Shown: positions 49,301-57,812 of the stretch, piece by piece | Numbering within the stretch: position 1 is the stretch's first letter | How the letters are laid out: every line of letters begins with the position of its first letter | Source: Rhizobium deserti | GTDB taxonomy: Bacteria; Pseudomonadota; Alphaproteobacteria; Rhizobiales; Rhizobiaceae | Direction: 5' to 3' | Length of the DNA: 64,000 nucleotides | Assembly: GCF_004358025.1 (NCBI RefSeq) | Contig: NZ_SMTL01000002.1 | Location: forward strand, 1,093,939-1,157,938 | Translations under genes and position numbers: made by a program | The notes under the pieces: model-generated | Database searches by the model: none | What the model saw: the letters and a program-made list of their open reading frames with translations, nothing else | What the model was told of the DNA's origin: nothing

Positions 49301-49627
49301 GAGGTCTAGGATGCATTTGGCCTTGCCGCCACGGCTTTTGCCGAGCGTCAGCAGGCGAGTGAGCCTGGAATAGGCGGCCCGGTCCGTTGGGTAGACGAGC
49401 AGAGACATCCCGTGGGTGAGGTCGAGACGACAACCGACCACCAGGCGCACACCAGTGGTCTTGGCTGCCTCCCACGCGCGAACGATGCCAGCCAGCGAGT
49501 TGCGGTCGACGACGCCGATGGCCTCGATGCCCAGCACCGCCGCCGTGGCAAACAGTTCCTCCGCCGAGCTTGCGCCCCGCAGAAAGGAGAAATGCGTCGT
49601 CACCTGGAGTTCTGCGTAGCGCATCAT
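46364..49627 (-). CDS. dnaE2: Error-prone DNA polymerase DnaE2 (ImuC)
   Basis: The 1087-residue C-family polymerase does damage-induced translesion synthesis and mutagenesis with ImuA and ImuB. The N-terminal PHP domain ([18 protein letters not shown]) is followed by the palm with the catalytic acidic motif [14 protein letters not shown] near residue 375, then fingers and the [15 protein letters not shown] stretch, and a C-terminal OB domain. It is shorter than replicative DnaE and lacks its clamp/tau C terminus. It starts 6 bases after imuB and is the last gene of the SOS operon imuA-imuB-dnaE2. Confidence 0.96.
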   Translation of the reverse strand: MMRYAELQVTTHFSFLRGASSAEELFATAAVLGIEAIGVVDRNSLAGIVRAWEAAKTTGVRLVVGCRLDLTHGMSLLVYPTDRAAYSRLTRLLTLGKSRGGKAKCILDLSDVETYSEGLIAILVPDEADDVYAGQLRKLAAIFGDRAYVSLCLRRRPNDRLRLHNLSNLAQRHKVKTVVTNGVLFHEPGRRQLQDIVTCIRNRTTIDSVGFDRERHADRFLKAPEEMHRLFADYPEALARTREIVARCRFDMSELQYQYPEEAIVPGLDAQQSLAKFAWEGAAERYPEGIPDKVRKAILHELDLIRKMNYAPYFLTVYSIVRFARSKNILCQGRGSAANSAVCYCLGITSINPETGDLLFERFVSTERNEPPDIDVDFEHNRREEVIQWIYETYGRSRSALCSTVTRYRTKGALRDVGKALGLPEDLIGQLTSGVWGWSKDGIGDKQLAENNMNASDYRLRLALDLASQLMGTPRHLGQHPGGFVLTQDRLDDLVPIEPAAMDDRQVVEWDKDDIDALKFMKVDVLALGMLSCMARSFELLAEHKNEPMGLVDVPQEDPKTYAMIRKADTLGTFQIESRAQMAMLPRLKPRTFYDLVVQVAIVRPGPIQGDMVHPYLRRREGKEKVEYPTPELEAVLGKTLGVPLFQESAMKVAMVCAGFSAGEADQLRRAMATFKFTGGVSRFKDKLVDGMVKNGYRQDFAERTFTQLEGFGSYGFPESHAASFALIAYASSWVKCHHPDVFCTALLNSQPMGFYSIAQIVQDARNHGVEVRPVCVNRSRWDCTMEETGRPGRFAVRLGMRVVKGLPLNDAARIVLARADQPFESADDMWRRSGVPTASLVKLAEADAFLASLKLERRQALWDIKALRDEPLELWAAAAEREARVVAEMQEPEVALKSMTEGREVVEDYSHTGLSLRSHPVSFLRPQLKKKRIVTCTQAMAERDGRWLWTAGLVLVRQRPGSAKGVMFLTLEDETGIVNAVVWPSLFEKQRRIVMSASMMAIHGRIQREGEVVHLVSQRLFDFSSDLASLGELGGDFPLPHGRGDGAKHGSGPDPRDNTKPVTPTRDIYIPDLHIDRLKVKSRNFH

Positions 49628-49633
49628 CCGCCC

Positions 49634-51148
49634 CTAACCAAAGATGCCGTGCAGGAACCACTTGTGCGAGCCCGTCCCGATGTCGACACCGTCGCCAGCG
49701 CGAAAGACCCAGAGCCGCTCACCCTGCTCGTCCTCGACCACGAAGTAGTCGCGCACCGCCTGCATCTCGCGCGGCCGCAGCCACCATTCGCCGAAGATAC
49801 GTTCCGGCCCATCGGCACGGACGATGCGGCGGCGCTTGCCTCGCCAGGTCAGGACCACCGGCGGCTGGTCAGGCAGCACGGCCATGGTCTCGATCTCTTC
49901 CGGATAAGGCAGCAAGCGTGACGGCCTTGGCCATTTGGCGGCCCAGTGAGCACCGGTCTCGATTGCCGTCGGGCCAATACGCTGGATGGACCGTTCGGGA
50001 ACGTCGGATGCCAGAGGCGCGATGCGATACAGGCGTTGTCCCCGGTTGCCGAGGATGTCGACAAGCGGCGTCACATCCACCACCTCCTCCTCGACCAGAG
50101 CGCTTGTGACCTGCTTTTCTTCCAGCGGCTCAGCGATCACCGCCACCAGCACCAGCCGCTCGATACCAAAGCCCGGGTCGATCTTCTCGATGCGGTCGCA
50201 GAGCAGCTTTACCAGCTGTGCCGGATCACGCACGGGCTTGGCGAGCCCTGCTCGAAGACATTGGCGGGTGTTGTCAACACGGTGGATGATGAGATCGGAG
50301 CGCCGGACACCCAGCCCCCGCTCCTCAAGCTTCGCCGTCAGTTGTGCCACCAGCCGCCGGACATATTTGGCAATGGTTTCTGCCGCACCGATGGGCTCCT
50401 GGAAGTTCCTGGCTACCTCCACCAGCTCCGGCGTGCGCAGTGGCTCAATGGGTTCTGCGAGACGACCGAAGAGCTGATCGAGGCGGCGACCGACTTCTGA
50501 ACCAAAGCGCAATGTCAGTGGCGCTTGCGGCAGTGCCGACAGCTCGCCAACGGTCTCCACTCCGAGCACGCGCAAAGCCCGGATCGTGTCGGGGCCAAGC
50601 CGCAGACAGTGGATCGGAAGCCCGATGACTGCCTTCGTCACGTCGCCTCGTGGCACCACCACCGTCTCGGCGCTTGTTAGCCGCGCCAGTGCATGGGCTG
50701 CGCCCCAGCTGTCGGCAACAGCGGCACGGGCGGTCAGGCCCCTGCCGCGCAACCCATTGACGATGCCGGAGATCAGCAGTTCTTCGCCGCCCTGCAGGTG
50801 ATCGGCTCCTTCCGTATCCATGACGATGCCATCAACACCATCCACGGCAACAACCGGGGAGTACCGACGTAGCGCCCATAGCGCCAGCCGCTCGATGGCT
50901 GCGCCATCGGCGAGCGGATCGGCATCGACCATCTGGAGGTTGGCAACCATGGCCTGCGCCTTGCTGGCGGGCATGCCGACCTTGAGCCCAAGCTTGCGGG
51001 CAGCCGTGTCGGCCGCCGATATCCAGCGCTTCGAGCCGCTCCTTGCAATCACCACCAGCGGCTGGTCAACCGGCCCGGCTCCGTCGCCATGCCGACGTAT
51101 CCGATCCGTCGGCAGATACGGGAAGTAGATGGACACGACCCTTGGCAT
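49634..51148 (-). CDS. imuB: ImuB, inactive Y-family polymerase-like protein
   Basis: ImuB links DnaE2 to the sliding clamp. The 504-residue protein has the Y-family layout, but the N terminus reads VVSIYFPYLPTDRI, where active polymerases have D-x-D-x-F-Y; the metal-binding Asp is missing, as expected for ImuB. A helix-hairpin region (LGPDTIRALRVLGVETVGEL) lies in the middle. ATG 51148 follows TAGGAG and lies inside the end of imuA (83-base overlap). Confidence 0.94.
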   Translation of the reverse strand: MPRVVSIYFPYLPTDRIRRHGDGAGPVDQPLVVIARSGSKRWISAADTAARKLGLKVGMPASKAQAMVANLQMVDADPLADGAAIERLALWALRRYSPVVAVDGVDGIVMDTEGADHLQGGEELLISGIVNGLRGRGLTARAAVADSWGAAHALARLTSAETVVVPRGDVTKAVIGLPIHCLRLGPDTIRALRVLGVETVGELSALPQAPLTLRFGSEVGRRLDQLFGRLAEPIEPLRTPELVEVARNFQEPIGAAETIAKYVRRLVAQLTAKLEERGLGVRRSDLIIHRVDNTRQCLRAGLAKPVRDPAQLVKLLCDRIEKIDPGFGIERLVLVAVIAEPLEEKQVTSALVEEEVVDVTPLVDILGNRGQRLYRIAPLASDVPERSIQRIGPTAIETGAHWAAKWPRPSRLLPYPEEIETMAVLPDQPPVVLTWRGKRRRIVRADGPERIFGEWWLRPREMQAVRDYFVVEDEQGERLWVFRAGDGVDIGTGSHKWFLHGIFG

Positions 51149-51824
51149 CACAGGCTCCTAACTCGAATTCAGCACACTCGCCTGCTTTTACGCGCATCAG
51201 TTCCGCCAGCCACCGCGCCCGTCCAACGCCTGCAACGGGCAAGGCCTCGGACGGCAGAACGCTGATGCGCCAGCGTGTGGTGGAGGCTGTCGGCTGCCCA
51301 TAGTCGGAGGCCTCCGTCTGCCGCCGCCACCTCCTGACCACCAATCCCATCGTCCCCGTCTTCTCGGCAGCCAGCTGCAGGCGACGAGACGCCGTCATCG
51401 GCAACCTCACCAGCTCCCCGACAACCGCCGCCAGTCCCCCAAAGGACAGGCCTTCTTCCATGGAAGCGAGCACGTCTTCTTCCCGGTCCGCCTCGCAATA
51501 GATGACGCGGTCGGGGTGAAGCCCTGCCTGTGACAGCGCTGGCGCAAAGAGGTCCGGCCGGGTCAGGCACCACAGCACCTTGCCCTTTGACCGCGCCGCT
51601 ATTCCCGCAGCAAAGAGGGCAGCGGCTGCGCCATCCACCGTCCCTGATCCGCCACCTGCAACCTCATGCAAGGCACCATAGGCAAGCCCGCCGCCTGGCA
51701 GACGCTCATCGATATCGGGCACACCGAAGGGCAGGATGAGCGCCTTGCGCGACACGCTGCCTTCCAGATGGGCGATCCGGTCTCTAAGCTCCTCGACAAC
51801 TCGTGAGGTCTGGGCATGCGACAT
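51066..51824 (-). CDS. imuA: ImuA, RecA-like SOS mutagenesis protein
   Basis: A 252-residue RecA/SulA-like protein that supports ImuB and DnaE2. The N-terminal coiled region (VEELRDRIAHLEGSV) is followed by a RecA-like core starting LPFGVPDIDERLPGGGLAYG, with the Walker A site degenerate, as is usual for ImuA. It opens the operon. A LexA box of the alphaproteobacterial type lies 61 bases before its start. Confidence 0.92.
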   Translation of the reverse strand: MSHAQTSRVVEELRDRIAHLEGSVSRKALILPFGVPDIDERLPGGGLAYGALHEVAGGGSGTVDGAAAALFAAGIAARSKGKVLWCLTRPDLFAPALSQAGLHPDRVIYCEADREEDVLASMEEGLSFGGLAAVVGELVRLPMTASRRLQLAAEKTGTMGLVVRRWRRQTEASDYGQPTASTTRWRISVLPSEALPVAGVGRARWLAELMRVKAGECAEFELGACDAKGRVHLLPVSADGSDTSAWRRSRAG

Positions 51825-51884
51825 CGTTCACGACCCTCCTCAAGGTTCGCGTGGCACAGGACTTCATGTCCCAAGAATGTTGAT

Positions 51885-51899
51885 GTTCTGTTTCTGTTC
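51885..51899. promoter_or_regulatory. LexA box of the imuA-imuB-dnaE2 operon
   Basis: GTTC-TGTTTCT-GTTC is an exact match to the alphaproteobacterial SOS box GTTC-N7-GTTC, placed 61 bases before imuA. LexA should repress the operon here until DNA damage. Confidence 0.85.
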
Positions 51900-52085
51900 C
51901 GCTACGAAAGAAGAGTCAAGCGGAGTCAAACAGGACACTATCTCGGCATTTTAGCGCCCGTGAAGATTCATGCTGCTGAATCAGCTTGGTAGATGGCCCG
52001 CAGTGCTCTCCAAGACTCCAGAAGATTTTTTGCTGGTCTTCATTTGGACACTGAGGACTTTTGAATTGCCGATGCGAGGAAGGAC

Positions 52086-52349
52086 ATGACAAGGAGAAAC
52101 CCAAAGCCCTTGGACCTGAACGCGACGCTGCGGCAGGTGCGGGACATCGTGATCACAGTTGAATGCGCGGCCTGTGGCCGCTCGGGCCAGCTTGACCGCG
52201 CTATTCTCCTGACGAAGCATGGAGCGGCCGTCACCTTTGCGCGGTTGCGCAGGATGGCGGCAATGGGCTGCGACCGCCTGGTGAGCCTCGATGGCGACCG
52301 CTGCCAAACACGCTTTCCGTGCCTGGACGGGGAAAGCATAGTCCGATGA
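52086..52349 (+). CDS. Small cysteine-containing protein coupled to dinB
   Basis: An 87-residue basic protein with a C-A-A-C pair near residue 27 and three later Cys (MGCDRL, DRCQTRFPC), which suggests a small zinc-binding fold. I do not recognise a family with certainty. GAGGAAGGA precedes the ATG, so translation should be efficient. Its stop overlaps the dinB ATG (ATGA), so the two are translationally coupled and the protein may act with DNA polymerase IV. Confidence 0.65.
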   Translation: MTRRNPKPLDLNATLRQVRDIVITVECAACGRSGQLDRAILLTKHGAAVTFARLRRMAAMGCDRLVSLDGDRCQTRFPCLDGESIVR

Positions 52350-53476
52350 TCGACGCGATGGACGGAGAAGAGGATTCAGCCGAGGAGCCACAGCCAAGTG
52401 CCGTTGGCGTCCGGAAGATTATCCATGTCGACATGGATGCTTTTTACGCCTCCGTCGAGCAGCGAGATAATCCCGAACTTCGTGGCAAGCCTGTGGCTGT
52501 TGGGCATGGAGAGGCGCGCGGTGTCGTTGCGGCGGCAAGCTATGAAGCGCGCAAGTTCGGTGTCCACTCCGCCATGGCATCCGTGACGGCACTGAGGAAG
52601 TGCCCGGACCTCATTTTCGTCCGACCACGGTTCGACGTCTACAAGGCAGTGTCGATGCAAATCCGCGAAATCTTTGCCGAATACACGACGCTAATCGAAC
52701 CACTCTCCCTCGACGAAGCCTATCTTGATGTCACGCAGAACTTGAAGGGCCAAGAGATCGCGACCGAGATCGCGCAGGAGATCAGGGCGAGGATCAAAAA
52801 AGTGACAGGGTTGAATGCGTCGGCTGGCATCTCCTACTGCAAGTTCCTCGCCAAGATCGCTTCCGACCTCAACAAACCGAACGGCCAGGCGGTGATCACA
52901 CCAAAGAACGGGCCCAAGTTCATGGAGGCGCTGCCGGTCAAGAAGTTCCATGGCGTGGGACCAGCAACAGCCGAGAAGATGCACCGGCTCGGCGTCGAAA
53001 CAGGCGCCGACTTGAGGTCAAAGTCTCTGGAATTCCTGGTCCAGCACTTCGGTAAGTCTGGCCCGTACTTCTATGGCCTGTCACGCGGGATCGACGAGCG
53101 CCAGGTCCGGTCGAACCGGGTCCGCAAGTCGGTGGGGGCGGAAGACACCTTCCGCAACGACATCCATAGCCTCGATGCGGCGGAGGCGGAGATCATTCCG
53201 CTGATCGACAAGGTCTGGCGCTACTGCGACGCCAACGACATCCGCCCACGGACGGTAACGGTCAAGATCAAGTATGCCGACTTCAGGCAGGTCACCCGCA
53301 GTCGGTCGGCAACTGCGCCGATCTCTTCGGCCGCAAGCATCCAGGACATCTGCCAGGCGGTCCTGGCGAGCGAGTTTCCGAGCGCCAAGGGCGTTAGGCT
53401 GTTAGGCGTCACCCTTTCGTCGCTTCAGCGATCAGGCCCTGAGGTCGCCAGTGAGCAGTTCGACCTGGGCCTGTAA
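52346..53476 (+). CDS. dinB: DNA polymerase IV
   Basis: A Y-family translesion polymerase of 376 residues. The active site is intact: HVDMDAFYASVEQRD near residue 30 and LSLDEAYLDVT near residue 125. Helix-hairpin motifs (FHGVGPATAEKMHRLGV) and the little finger follow. The protein ends in QFDLGL, a good beta-clamp-binding motif. About 20 acidic residues precede the catalytic core. It is coupled to the small gene upstream; no LexA box was seen in front of that pair. Confidence 0.95.
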   Translation: MIDAMDGEEDSAEEPQPSAVGVRKIIHVDMDAFYASVEQRDNPELRGKPVAVGHGEARGVVAAASYEARKFGVHSAMASVTALRKCPDLIFVRPRFDVYKAVSMQIREIFAEYTTLIEPLSLDEAYLDVTQNLKGQEIATEIAQEIRARIKKVTGLNASAGISYCKFLAKIASDLNKPNGQAVITPKNGPKFMEALPVKKFHGVGPATAEKMHRLGVETGADLRSKSLEFLVQHFGKSGPYFYGLSRGIDERQVRSNRVRKSVGAEDTFRNDIHSLDAAEAEIIPLIDKVWRYCDANDIRPRTVTVKIKYADFRQVTRSRSATAPISSAASIQDICQAVLASEFPSAKGVRLLGVTLSSLQRSGPEVASEQFDLGL

Positions 53477-53624
53477 GGCAAGCAGGCGAAAGAGGCGTTC
53501 TTGCGGATTCATCTTTAGAGTCATGAACATGGCGACGCCTAGCTGCTGAGGCCGCGCAACTCCTGAATCAACCTAAGAGCCGAAACTCCTAAACCCTTGA
53601 AATTAGATTCATTTCGAGTCGGAA

Positions 53625-53667
53625 CGAATCACTTCGATTCCGATTGAGTCGCTGGTCAAGTGATTCG
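53625..53667 (+). promoter_or_regulatory. Inverted repeat reaching the ku ribosome site
   Basis: CGAATCACTT (53625-53634) is the exact reverse complement of AAGTGATTCG (53658-53667), with a 23-base spacer. The second arm touches CGGAG (53666-53670), the ribosome site of the first ku gene. It may be a protein-binding operator or, in RNA, a stem that limits ku translation. Confidence 0.45.
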
Positions 53668-53679
53668 GAGTACAGCGTA

Positions 53680-54585
53680 ATGGCAGGTCATCGTGCACAG
53701 TGGAAGGGCTTCATAAAATTCGGTGAGGTCTCCGCCGGAGTAGCTCTCTACACGGCGGCATCTACATCCGACCGGATCACGTTCAATACGATTAATACGG
53801 AAACCGGGAACAGGGTGAATCGCGGCTTCGTGGACAGCGAGACGGAGGAACCAGTTCCGAAAGAAGCCCAGACCAAAGGCTTCGAAATTGAGAACGGCCA
53901 GTACATCATCATCGACCCCGAAGAGGTCGCGGCTGCCATACCCGAGAGCAACAAGACGCTCGAGATCGAGGCATTCATACCCTGCTCTGATGTCGACGAC
54001 GTCTACTTCGACAAGCCGTACTATCTCACCCCGGACAAAATGGGATCCGATGCGTTCGCCGCGTTACGCGACGGAATGCGCAAGTCCAAGGTCGCAGCGA
54101 TCGCCCGCACAGTGCTGTTTCGAAGGATGCGGACGGTCTTGATACGGCCGCATGGCAAGGGCCTGATCGCCACCACCCTGAACTACGATTACGAAGTCCG
54201 GTCGTCGAAAAAGGCTTTCGACGATATGCCGAAGCTGAAGATCGAAGGCGAGATGCTCGATCTTGCCAAGCACATCATATCCACGAAGAAGGGCGAGTTC
54301 GACCCTGCTTCGTTCGATGATCGGTACGAAGCTGCCCTCGCCGAGATGGTGAAAGCGAAGATCGACGGCAAGGCGCTGCCGAAGCGGAAGGCGGTCGAGG
54401 TTTCAAAGCCGAACGATCTGCTCGCCGCTCTTCGTGAGAGTGCGGGCATGACGAAGGCCGCCGAGGACAAGCCGAAGCGCACCGCGGCCAATGCCAACAA
54501 GGGCGAAGGCAGGCAACGCGCCGCGCGCGGGGCTGTCGCAAAGACCGCTTCTTCGAAGGCTGCCCCGCAGCGCAAGGCGAGCTAG
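53680..54585 (+). CDS. ku: Non-homologous end-joining protein Ku (copy 1)
   Basis: Ku binds DNA ends and recruits LigD. The 301-residue protein has the bacterial Ku core (QWKGFIKFGEVSAGVALYTA, then RITFNTINTETGNRV and the bridge region DVYFDKPYYLTPDK). A C-terminal tail of about 50 residues, rich in Lys, Arg and Ala, should bind DNA. The ATG at 53680 follows CGGAG; 12 extra upstream codons are rejected. It lies 10 bases before a second ku gene. In Sinorhizobium meliloti, adjacent Ku3 and Ku4 act together; the same is likely here. Confidence 0.94.
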   Translation: MAGHRAQWKGFIKFGEVSAGVALYTAASTSDRITFNTINTETGNRVNRGFVDSETEEPVPKEAQTKGFEIENGQYIIIDPEEVAAAIPESNKTLEIEAFIPCSDVDDVYFDKPYYLTPDKMGSDAFAALRDGMRKSKVAAIARTVLFRRMRTVLIRPHGKGLIATTLNYDYEVRSSKKAFDDMPKLKIEGEMLDLAKHIISTKKGEFDPASFDDRYEAALAEMVKAKIDGKALPKRKAVEVSKPNDLLAALRESAGMTKAAEDKPKRTAANANKGEGRQRAARGAVAKTASSKAAPQRKAS

Positions 54586-54595
54586 GAGATAGACC

Positions 54596-55408
54596 ATGGC
54601 GTTACGTCCCTACTGGAAAGGCTACCTCAAGCTCTCGCTGGTCACCTGCCCGGTCAACATGACTCCGGCGACCTCGGAAAGCGAAAAGGTCCGCTTCCAT
54701 ACCCTTAATAAGGAGACAGGCAATCGCGTCGTCTCCCAGTATATTGACTCAGTGACGGGCAAGCCTGTCGAAGACGAGAACGAGGCAAAAGGCTACGCCC
54801 GCGGCGAGAACGACTACGTGATCCTGACCGACGACGATCTCGACGCCGTGGTGTTGGACACGGTGAAGACGATCGACATCCAGAAGTTTGTCCCTTCTGA
54901 CAGCATCGAGTGGGTCTACCTTGAGAAGCCCCATTACCTGATGCCCGACAACGCCGTCGGCAACGAGGCCTATGCAGTGATCAGGGATGCGATGAAGGCC
55001 GACAAGGTGGTCGGCGTGTCGAAGCTCGTCATAGGCCGCCGAGAGCGTGCCGTCGTGCTGGAACCCCGCGACGAAGGCATCGTGCTGTGGTCACTCCGCT
55101 TCGGCGACGAGGTCCGGCCGGAGCAGAGCTACTTCGAGGATATCGATGACGAGGCCGATCCGGATCTTGTTCCGCTCGTCCAGTCGCTCATCAAACAGAA
55201 ATCAGCGCGCTGGTCGCCGGACATGGTCAGCGATCCTATCCAGGAAAGCCTGCTGAAGCTCATTGCCGAAAAGAAGAAGGCGCTCAAACCTGCGAAGAAG
55301 TCGGCAAAGTCCAAGGAGACGGCTGCGCCGGCTTCGAACGTCATCAACATCATGGATGCGTTGAAGAAGTCCCTCTCCGACGAACTGAAGGGCCGAAAGG
55401 CGGGCTGA
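54596..55408 (+). CDS. ku: Non-homologous end-joining protein Ku (copy 2)
   Basis: A 270-residue Ku with the canonical start ALRPYWKGYLKLSLVTCPV, then RFHTLNKETGNRVVSQYID and YLEKPHYLMPDNAVGNEAY. The C-terminal tail is Lys-rich and ends NVINIMDALKKSL. The core differs enough from copy 1 to indicate an old duplication, which fits a heterodimer. AGGAG precedes the ATG. It is followed one base later by a small gene. Confidence 0.95.
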   Translation: MALRPYWKGYLKLSLVTCPVNMTPATSESEKVRFHTLNKETGNRVVSQYIDSVTGKPVEDENEAKGYARGENDYVILTDDDLDAVVLDTVKTIDIQKFVPSDSIEWVYLEKPHYLMPDNAVGNEAYAVIRDAMKADKVVGVSKLVIGRRERAVVLEPRDEGIVLWSLRFGDEVRPEQSYFEDIDDEADPDLVPLVQSLIKQKSARWSPDMVSDPIQESLLKLIAEKKKALKPAKKSAKSKETAAPASNVINIMDALKKSLSDELKGRKAG

Positions 55409-55409
55409 C

Positions 55410-55733
55410 ATGCTAGACGACACCGAGATCACGCTTTGCGAGCCAGCGCCTGCTATCTATTTCGAGAATGGTCGGATGGTCGTGACGGATCGATCCAAGT
55501 TATGGTTTGTCATCGTAACCTGTGAAGCGATGAGGGCTACCGCTAATCCGCCGGAGAAGTCGCTGAGACGACTGGTCCGATACTCTGAGTTCTACCGCGA
55601 ACTTGCTGCAGATGCGATTCGGCGCGGAGAGGATGTCGACGGCAATGTCTGGGTCCGTGAGAGCGATGTAGTCCGTGCCCGACCCACTCATCTGGAGGCA
55701 GGTTTGCATCAACGAGTGACGGCTCGACTGTGA
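55410..55733 (+). CDS. Small hypothetical protein, DUF1488-like
   Basis: A 107-residue protein starting one base after the second ku gene, thus in the same operon. The first 40 residues (AIYFENGRMVVTDRSKLWFVIVT and an E-A-M-R stretch in register) resemble the DUF1488 pattern F-x-N-G-x-x-V-x-V-T. The function is unknown. Its link to the end-joining operon may be only positional. Confidence 0.55.
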   Translation: MLDDTEITLCEPAPAIYFENGRMVVTDRSKLWFVIVTCEAMRATANPPEKSLRRLVRYSEFYRELAADAIRRGEDVDGNVWVRESDVVRARPTHLEAGLHQRVTARL

Positions 55734-56060
55734 AGTCCGGCTCTACTTTATTCGCCGGACAGCCGCATCACCGCTACTGAGGCTGAATAAAACTGGATGG
55801 ACGACAGGACCTCGCAGTTAGCGTGCGTAATGGCAAAGGCAGCTATTCGCCATCGCCTGATAGTTCGATCAACTTCGGGGAGGTCCGATGAACCTTATCC
55901 AGATATTACTGCCCCCTGACGGAGAGCAAAAACTTCTAGTTCGCTATCTTTCTACCGCCGTCTTGTTCGCGTCGCTTGCCGTTTGATCAGATGATTAAAG
56001 GTAGCAGAACATCAAAGACGGCGAGGCCGTATTTCGACAGCACGATGCAATCCCTTCACG
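55734..56060. other. Intergenic region with one possible small gene
   Basis: 327 bases between the ku operon and the convergent EamA gene. Apart from the small frame at 55888-55986 no gene is seen. Confidence 0.45.
55888..55986 (+). CDS. Possible 32-residue small protein
   Basis: A 33-codon frame (MNLIQILLPPDGEQ...) preceded by GGGGAGG at 6 bases, an excellent ribosome site. The C-terminal half is hydrophobic (LSTAVLFASLAV), which suggests a small membrane peptide. No family is recognised; it could also be the start of a gene that lost its 3' part. Confidence 0.35.
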   Translation: MNLIQILLPPDGEQKLLVRYLSTAVLFASLAV

Positions 56061-57014
56061 TCAAGTCTCTGAGCTGATTTTGGTGGCGCTCTGCGGTGCA
56101 GGGCCCTCCAAAGTAACGCCATCCGATCCACGCATAGAGAAGTAAGCCGCCCCCAACATCAAGATCATCCCGCAGATGTCCAGGATGGTGACTGTTTCAC
56201 TGTTGAAAACGACGCCAATGGTGACCGCGATGACCGGCGACACAAAGGCGAAGCTTCCCGCTCTTGATCCGACGTCGCGGATCAAGCGCATATAGATCGT
56301 GTAGCCGATAAGGGAGCCGAACACGACAAGATATGCCCACGCGGCAAAAGCCTCCCATTCCCAGATTTCGGTAAGCGACGCGGCCGCCCCCTCCTCGAAG
56401 ATCAGAGACCCTAAAACCAGGACGAGGCCCCCGATCAGGTTTGTCCAAGCAGCTATGTAGGCTGACGACTGAGCCGCCATAAGCGGACGGGCAAGGATAG
56501 AACCGAACGCGGATGAGATGGCGGCCCAGGTCACGGCGGCCGCTCCAAGGATTGGCAGCCATGACGTCCCTTCCTCGCCGGCCGAAACTGTGTCGGGAAG
56601 AAACAGGATTGATAGCCCTACGACACCAATGGCCACGGCTGCAAATCTTGCTGCGCTCCAAGCCTCCTCACGAAGCCCTATCGCAAAGCAAAGTAGTGCG
56701 ACGGGAGTCATGGACATCTCGAGCACGGCAGCCGTCCCTGACGAAACGTGGTTCATCCCCCAGAACATTGGTCCGTAGCACAAGGTAATGGAGAGGACGC
56801 TCACAATCGCAAGCCTAACGCCGCTCTGCCGGTCGGGAAGCTGTAAGCCGTCACGGCACGACAGTATCACAATCAGCAGGATCCCGGCCGCCGTGAAACG
56901 TGTCCCAGCAAACATGACCGCGGGTACACGTTCGATGCCGATCGTGATACCTATCCACGTGGTCCCCCAGATCAGGCACAGTGCCAGGAAGCTGCTCAGA
57001 TCTCGGTGGAACAT
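56061..57014 (-). CDS. EamA/DMT family transporter
   Basis: A 317-residue membrane protein with ten predicted helices arranged as two EamA repeats (the first starts LSSFLALCLIWGTTWIGI, the second around LPILGAAAVTWAAISSAFG). Drug/metabolite transporters of this type export amino acids, nucleosides or drugs. It is divergent from a CGNR-type regulator gene 73 bases away, which probably controls it. Confidence 0.88.
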   Translation of the reverse strand: MFHRDLSSFLALCLIWGTTWIGITIGIERVPAVMFAGTRFTAAGILLIVILSCRDGLQLPDRQSGVRLAIVSVLSITLCYGPMFWGMNHVSSGTAAVLEMSMTPVALLCFAIGLREEAWSAARFAAVAIGVVGLSILFLPDTVSAGEEGTSWLPILGAAAVTWAAISSAFGSILARPLMAAQSSAYIAAWTNLIGGLVLVLGSLIFEEGAAASLTEIWEWEAFAAWAYLVVFGSLIGYTIYMRLIRDVGSRAGSFAFVSPVIAVTIGVVFNSETVTILDICGMILMLGAAYFSMRGSDGVTLEGPAPQSATKISSET

Positions 57015-57087
57015 CGTTGCAGCCCTGTAACGGTTAAAACTGCTTTATACCGTTTCAACACCATCGAGCAGGTAAGGTTCCCGTGAA

Positions 57088-57708
57088 GTGGAAATCATCC
57101 CAGCCAAACCGATACGCGACCTTCGTCTCCTTGGCGGACACCCGGTGTTGGATTTTGTAAACACGGTCGACAGCCGCCGCGACCGGTGGGGGCCAGATGC
57201 GCTACAGACCTGCGGCGATCTGCTCGAGTGGATGTCGAGACTGGAATTAGTATCTGCTGGCTGCTCGATTAGGCTCGCCAAACTGGCCCGCGCTCATCCA
57301 GAAGAAGGACGGGAGGCGCTGGACGAAGCTAAGGCGTTACGGGAGGCTATATACCGCGTCGCGCTGTGCGAGATTTCGATGAGCGATGCGGATGCCGCTG
57401 ATCTTAAGCTCATCGAAGACGGAGCTAAGCGATGGGCGGCAGCCCAAAAGCTTACCCTATCCCCATCTGGCGCAATTGTCTGGTCGCAGGAAATCAGCCA
57501 CCTAAGCGCAATCACAGCGAGACTGGCATCGTCTGCGGTCGAACTTTTCATTGCACGTGAACACCGCCGCCCAATCGGGGAGTGTCCAGGGCGAGACTGT
57601 GGTTGGTTGTTCATCGACCATTCCAAGAGCGGGCGTCGCCGCTGGTGTTCGGACGAGACATGCGGAACAAGCGCACGAGTCCGAAAATATCGGGCCAAGC
57701 ATTCTTAG
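57088..57708 (+). CDS. CGNR zinc-finger (ABATE domain) regulator
   Basis: A 206-residue protein with an N-terminal ABATE ligand-binding domain (LRLLGGHPVLDFVNTVDSRR) and a C-terminal zinc finger (CPGRDCGWLFIDHSKSGRRR, then WCSDETCGTSARVRKYRAKH). The motif that names the family, C-G-N-R, here reads C-G-T-S-A-R, an odd variant. Such proteins are putative stress-responsive regulators, often beside exporters, and here the EamA gene is divergent. The start is a GTG at 57088. Confidence 0.85.
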   Translation: MEIIPAKPIRDLRLLGGHPVLDFVNTVDSRRDRWGPDALQTCGDLLEWMSRLELVSAGCSIRLAKLARAHPEEGREALDEAKALREAIYRVALCEISMSDADAADLKLIEDGAKRWAAAQKLTLSPSGAIVWSQEISHLSAITARLASSAVELFIAREHRRPIGECPGRDCGWLFIDHSKSGRRRWCSDETCGTSARVRKYRAKHS

Positions 57709-57812
57709 CGGTAAGCGGCTGCCGCTGATATAGCCAAGTGCAGTATGCGCTTGAACGATGTATGTCCTTCTGAGAACCTTGCAATGAAGGTACCATAAGA
57801 TCGAGGGAGCAT

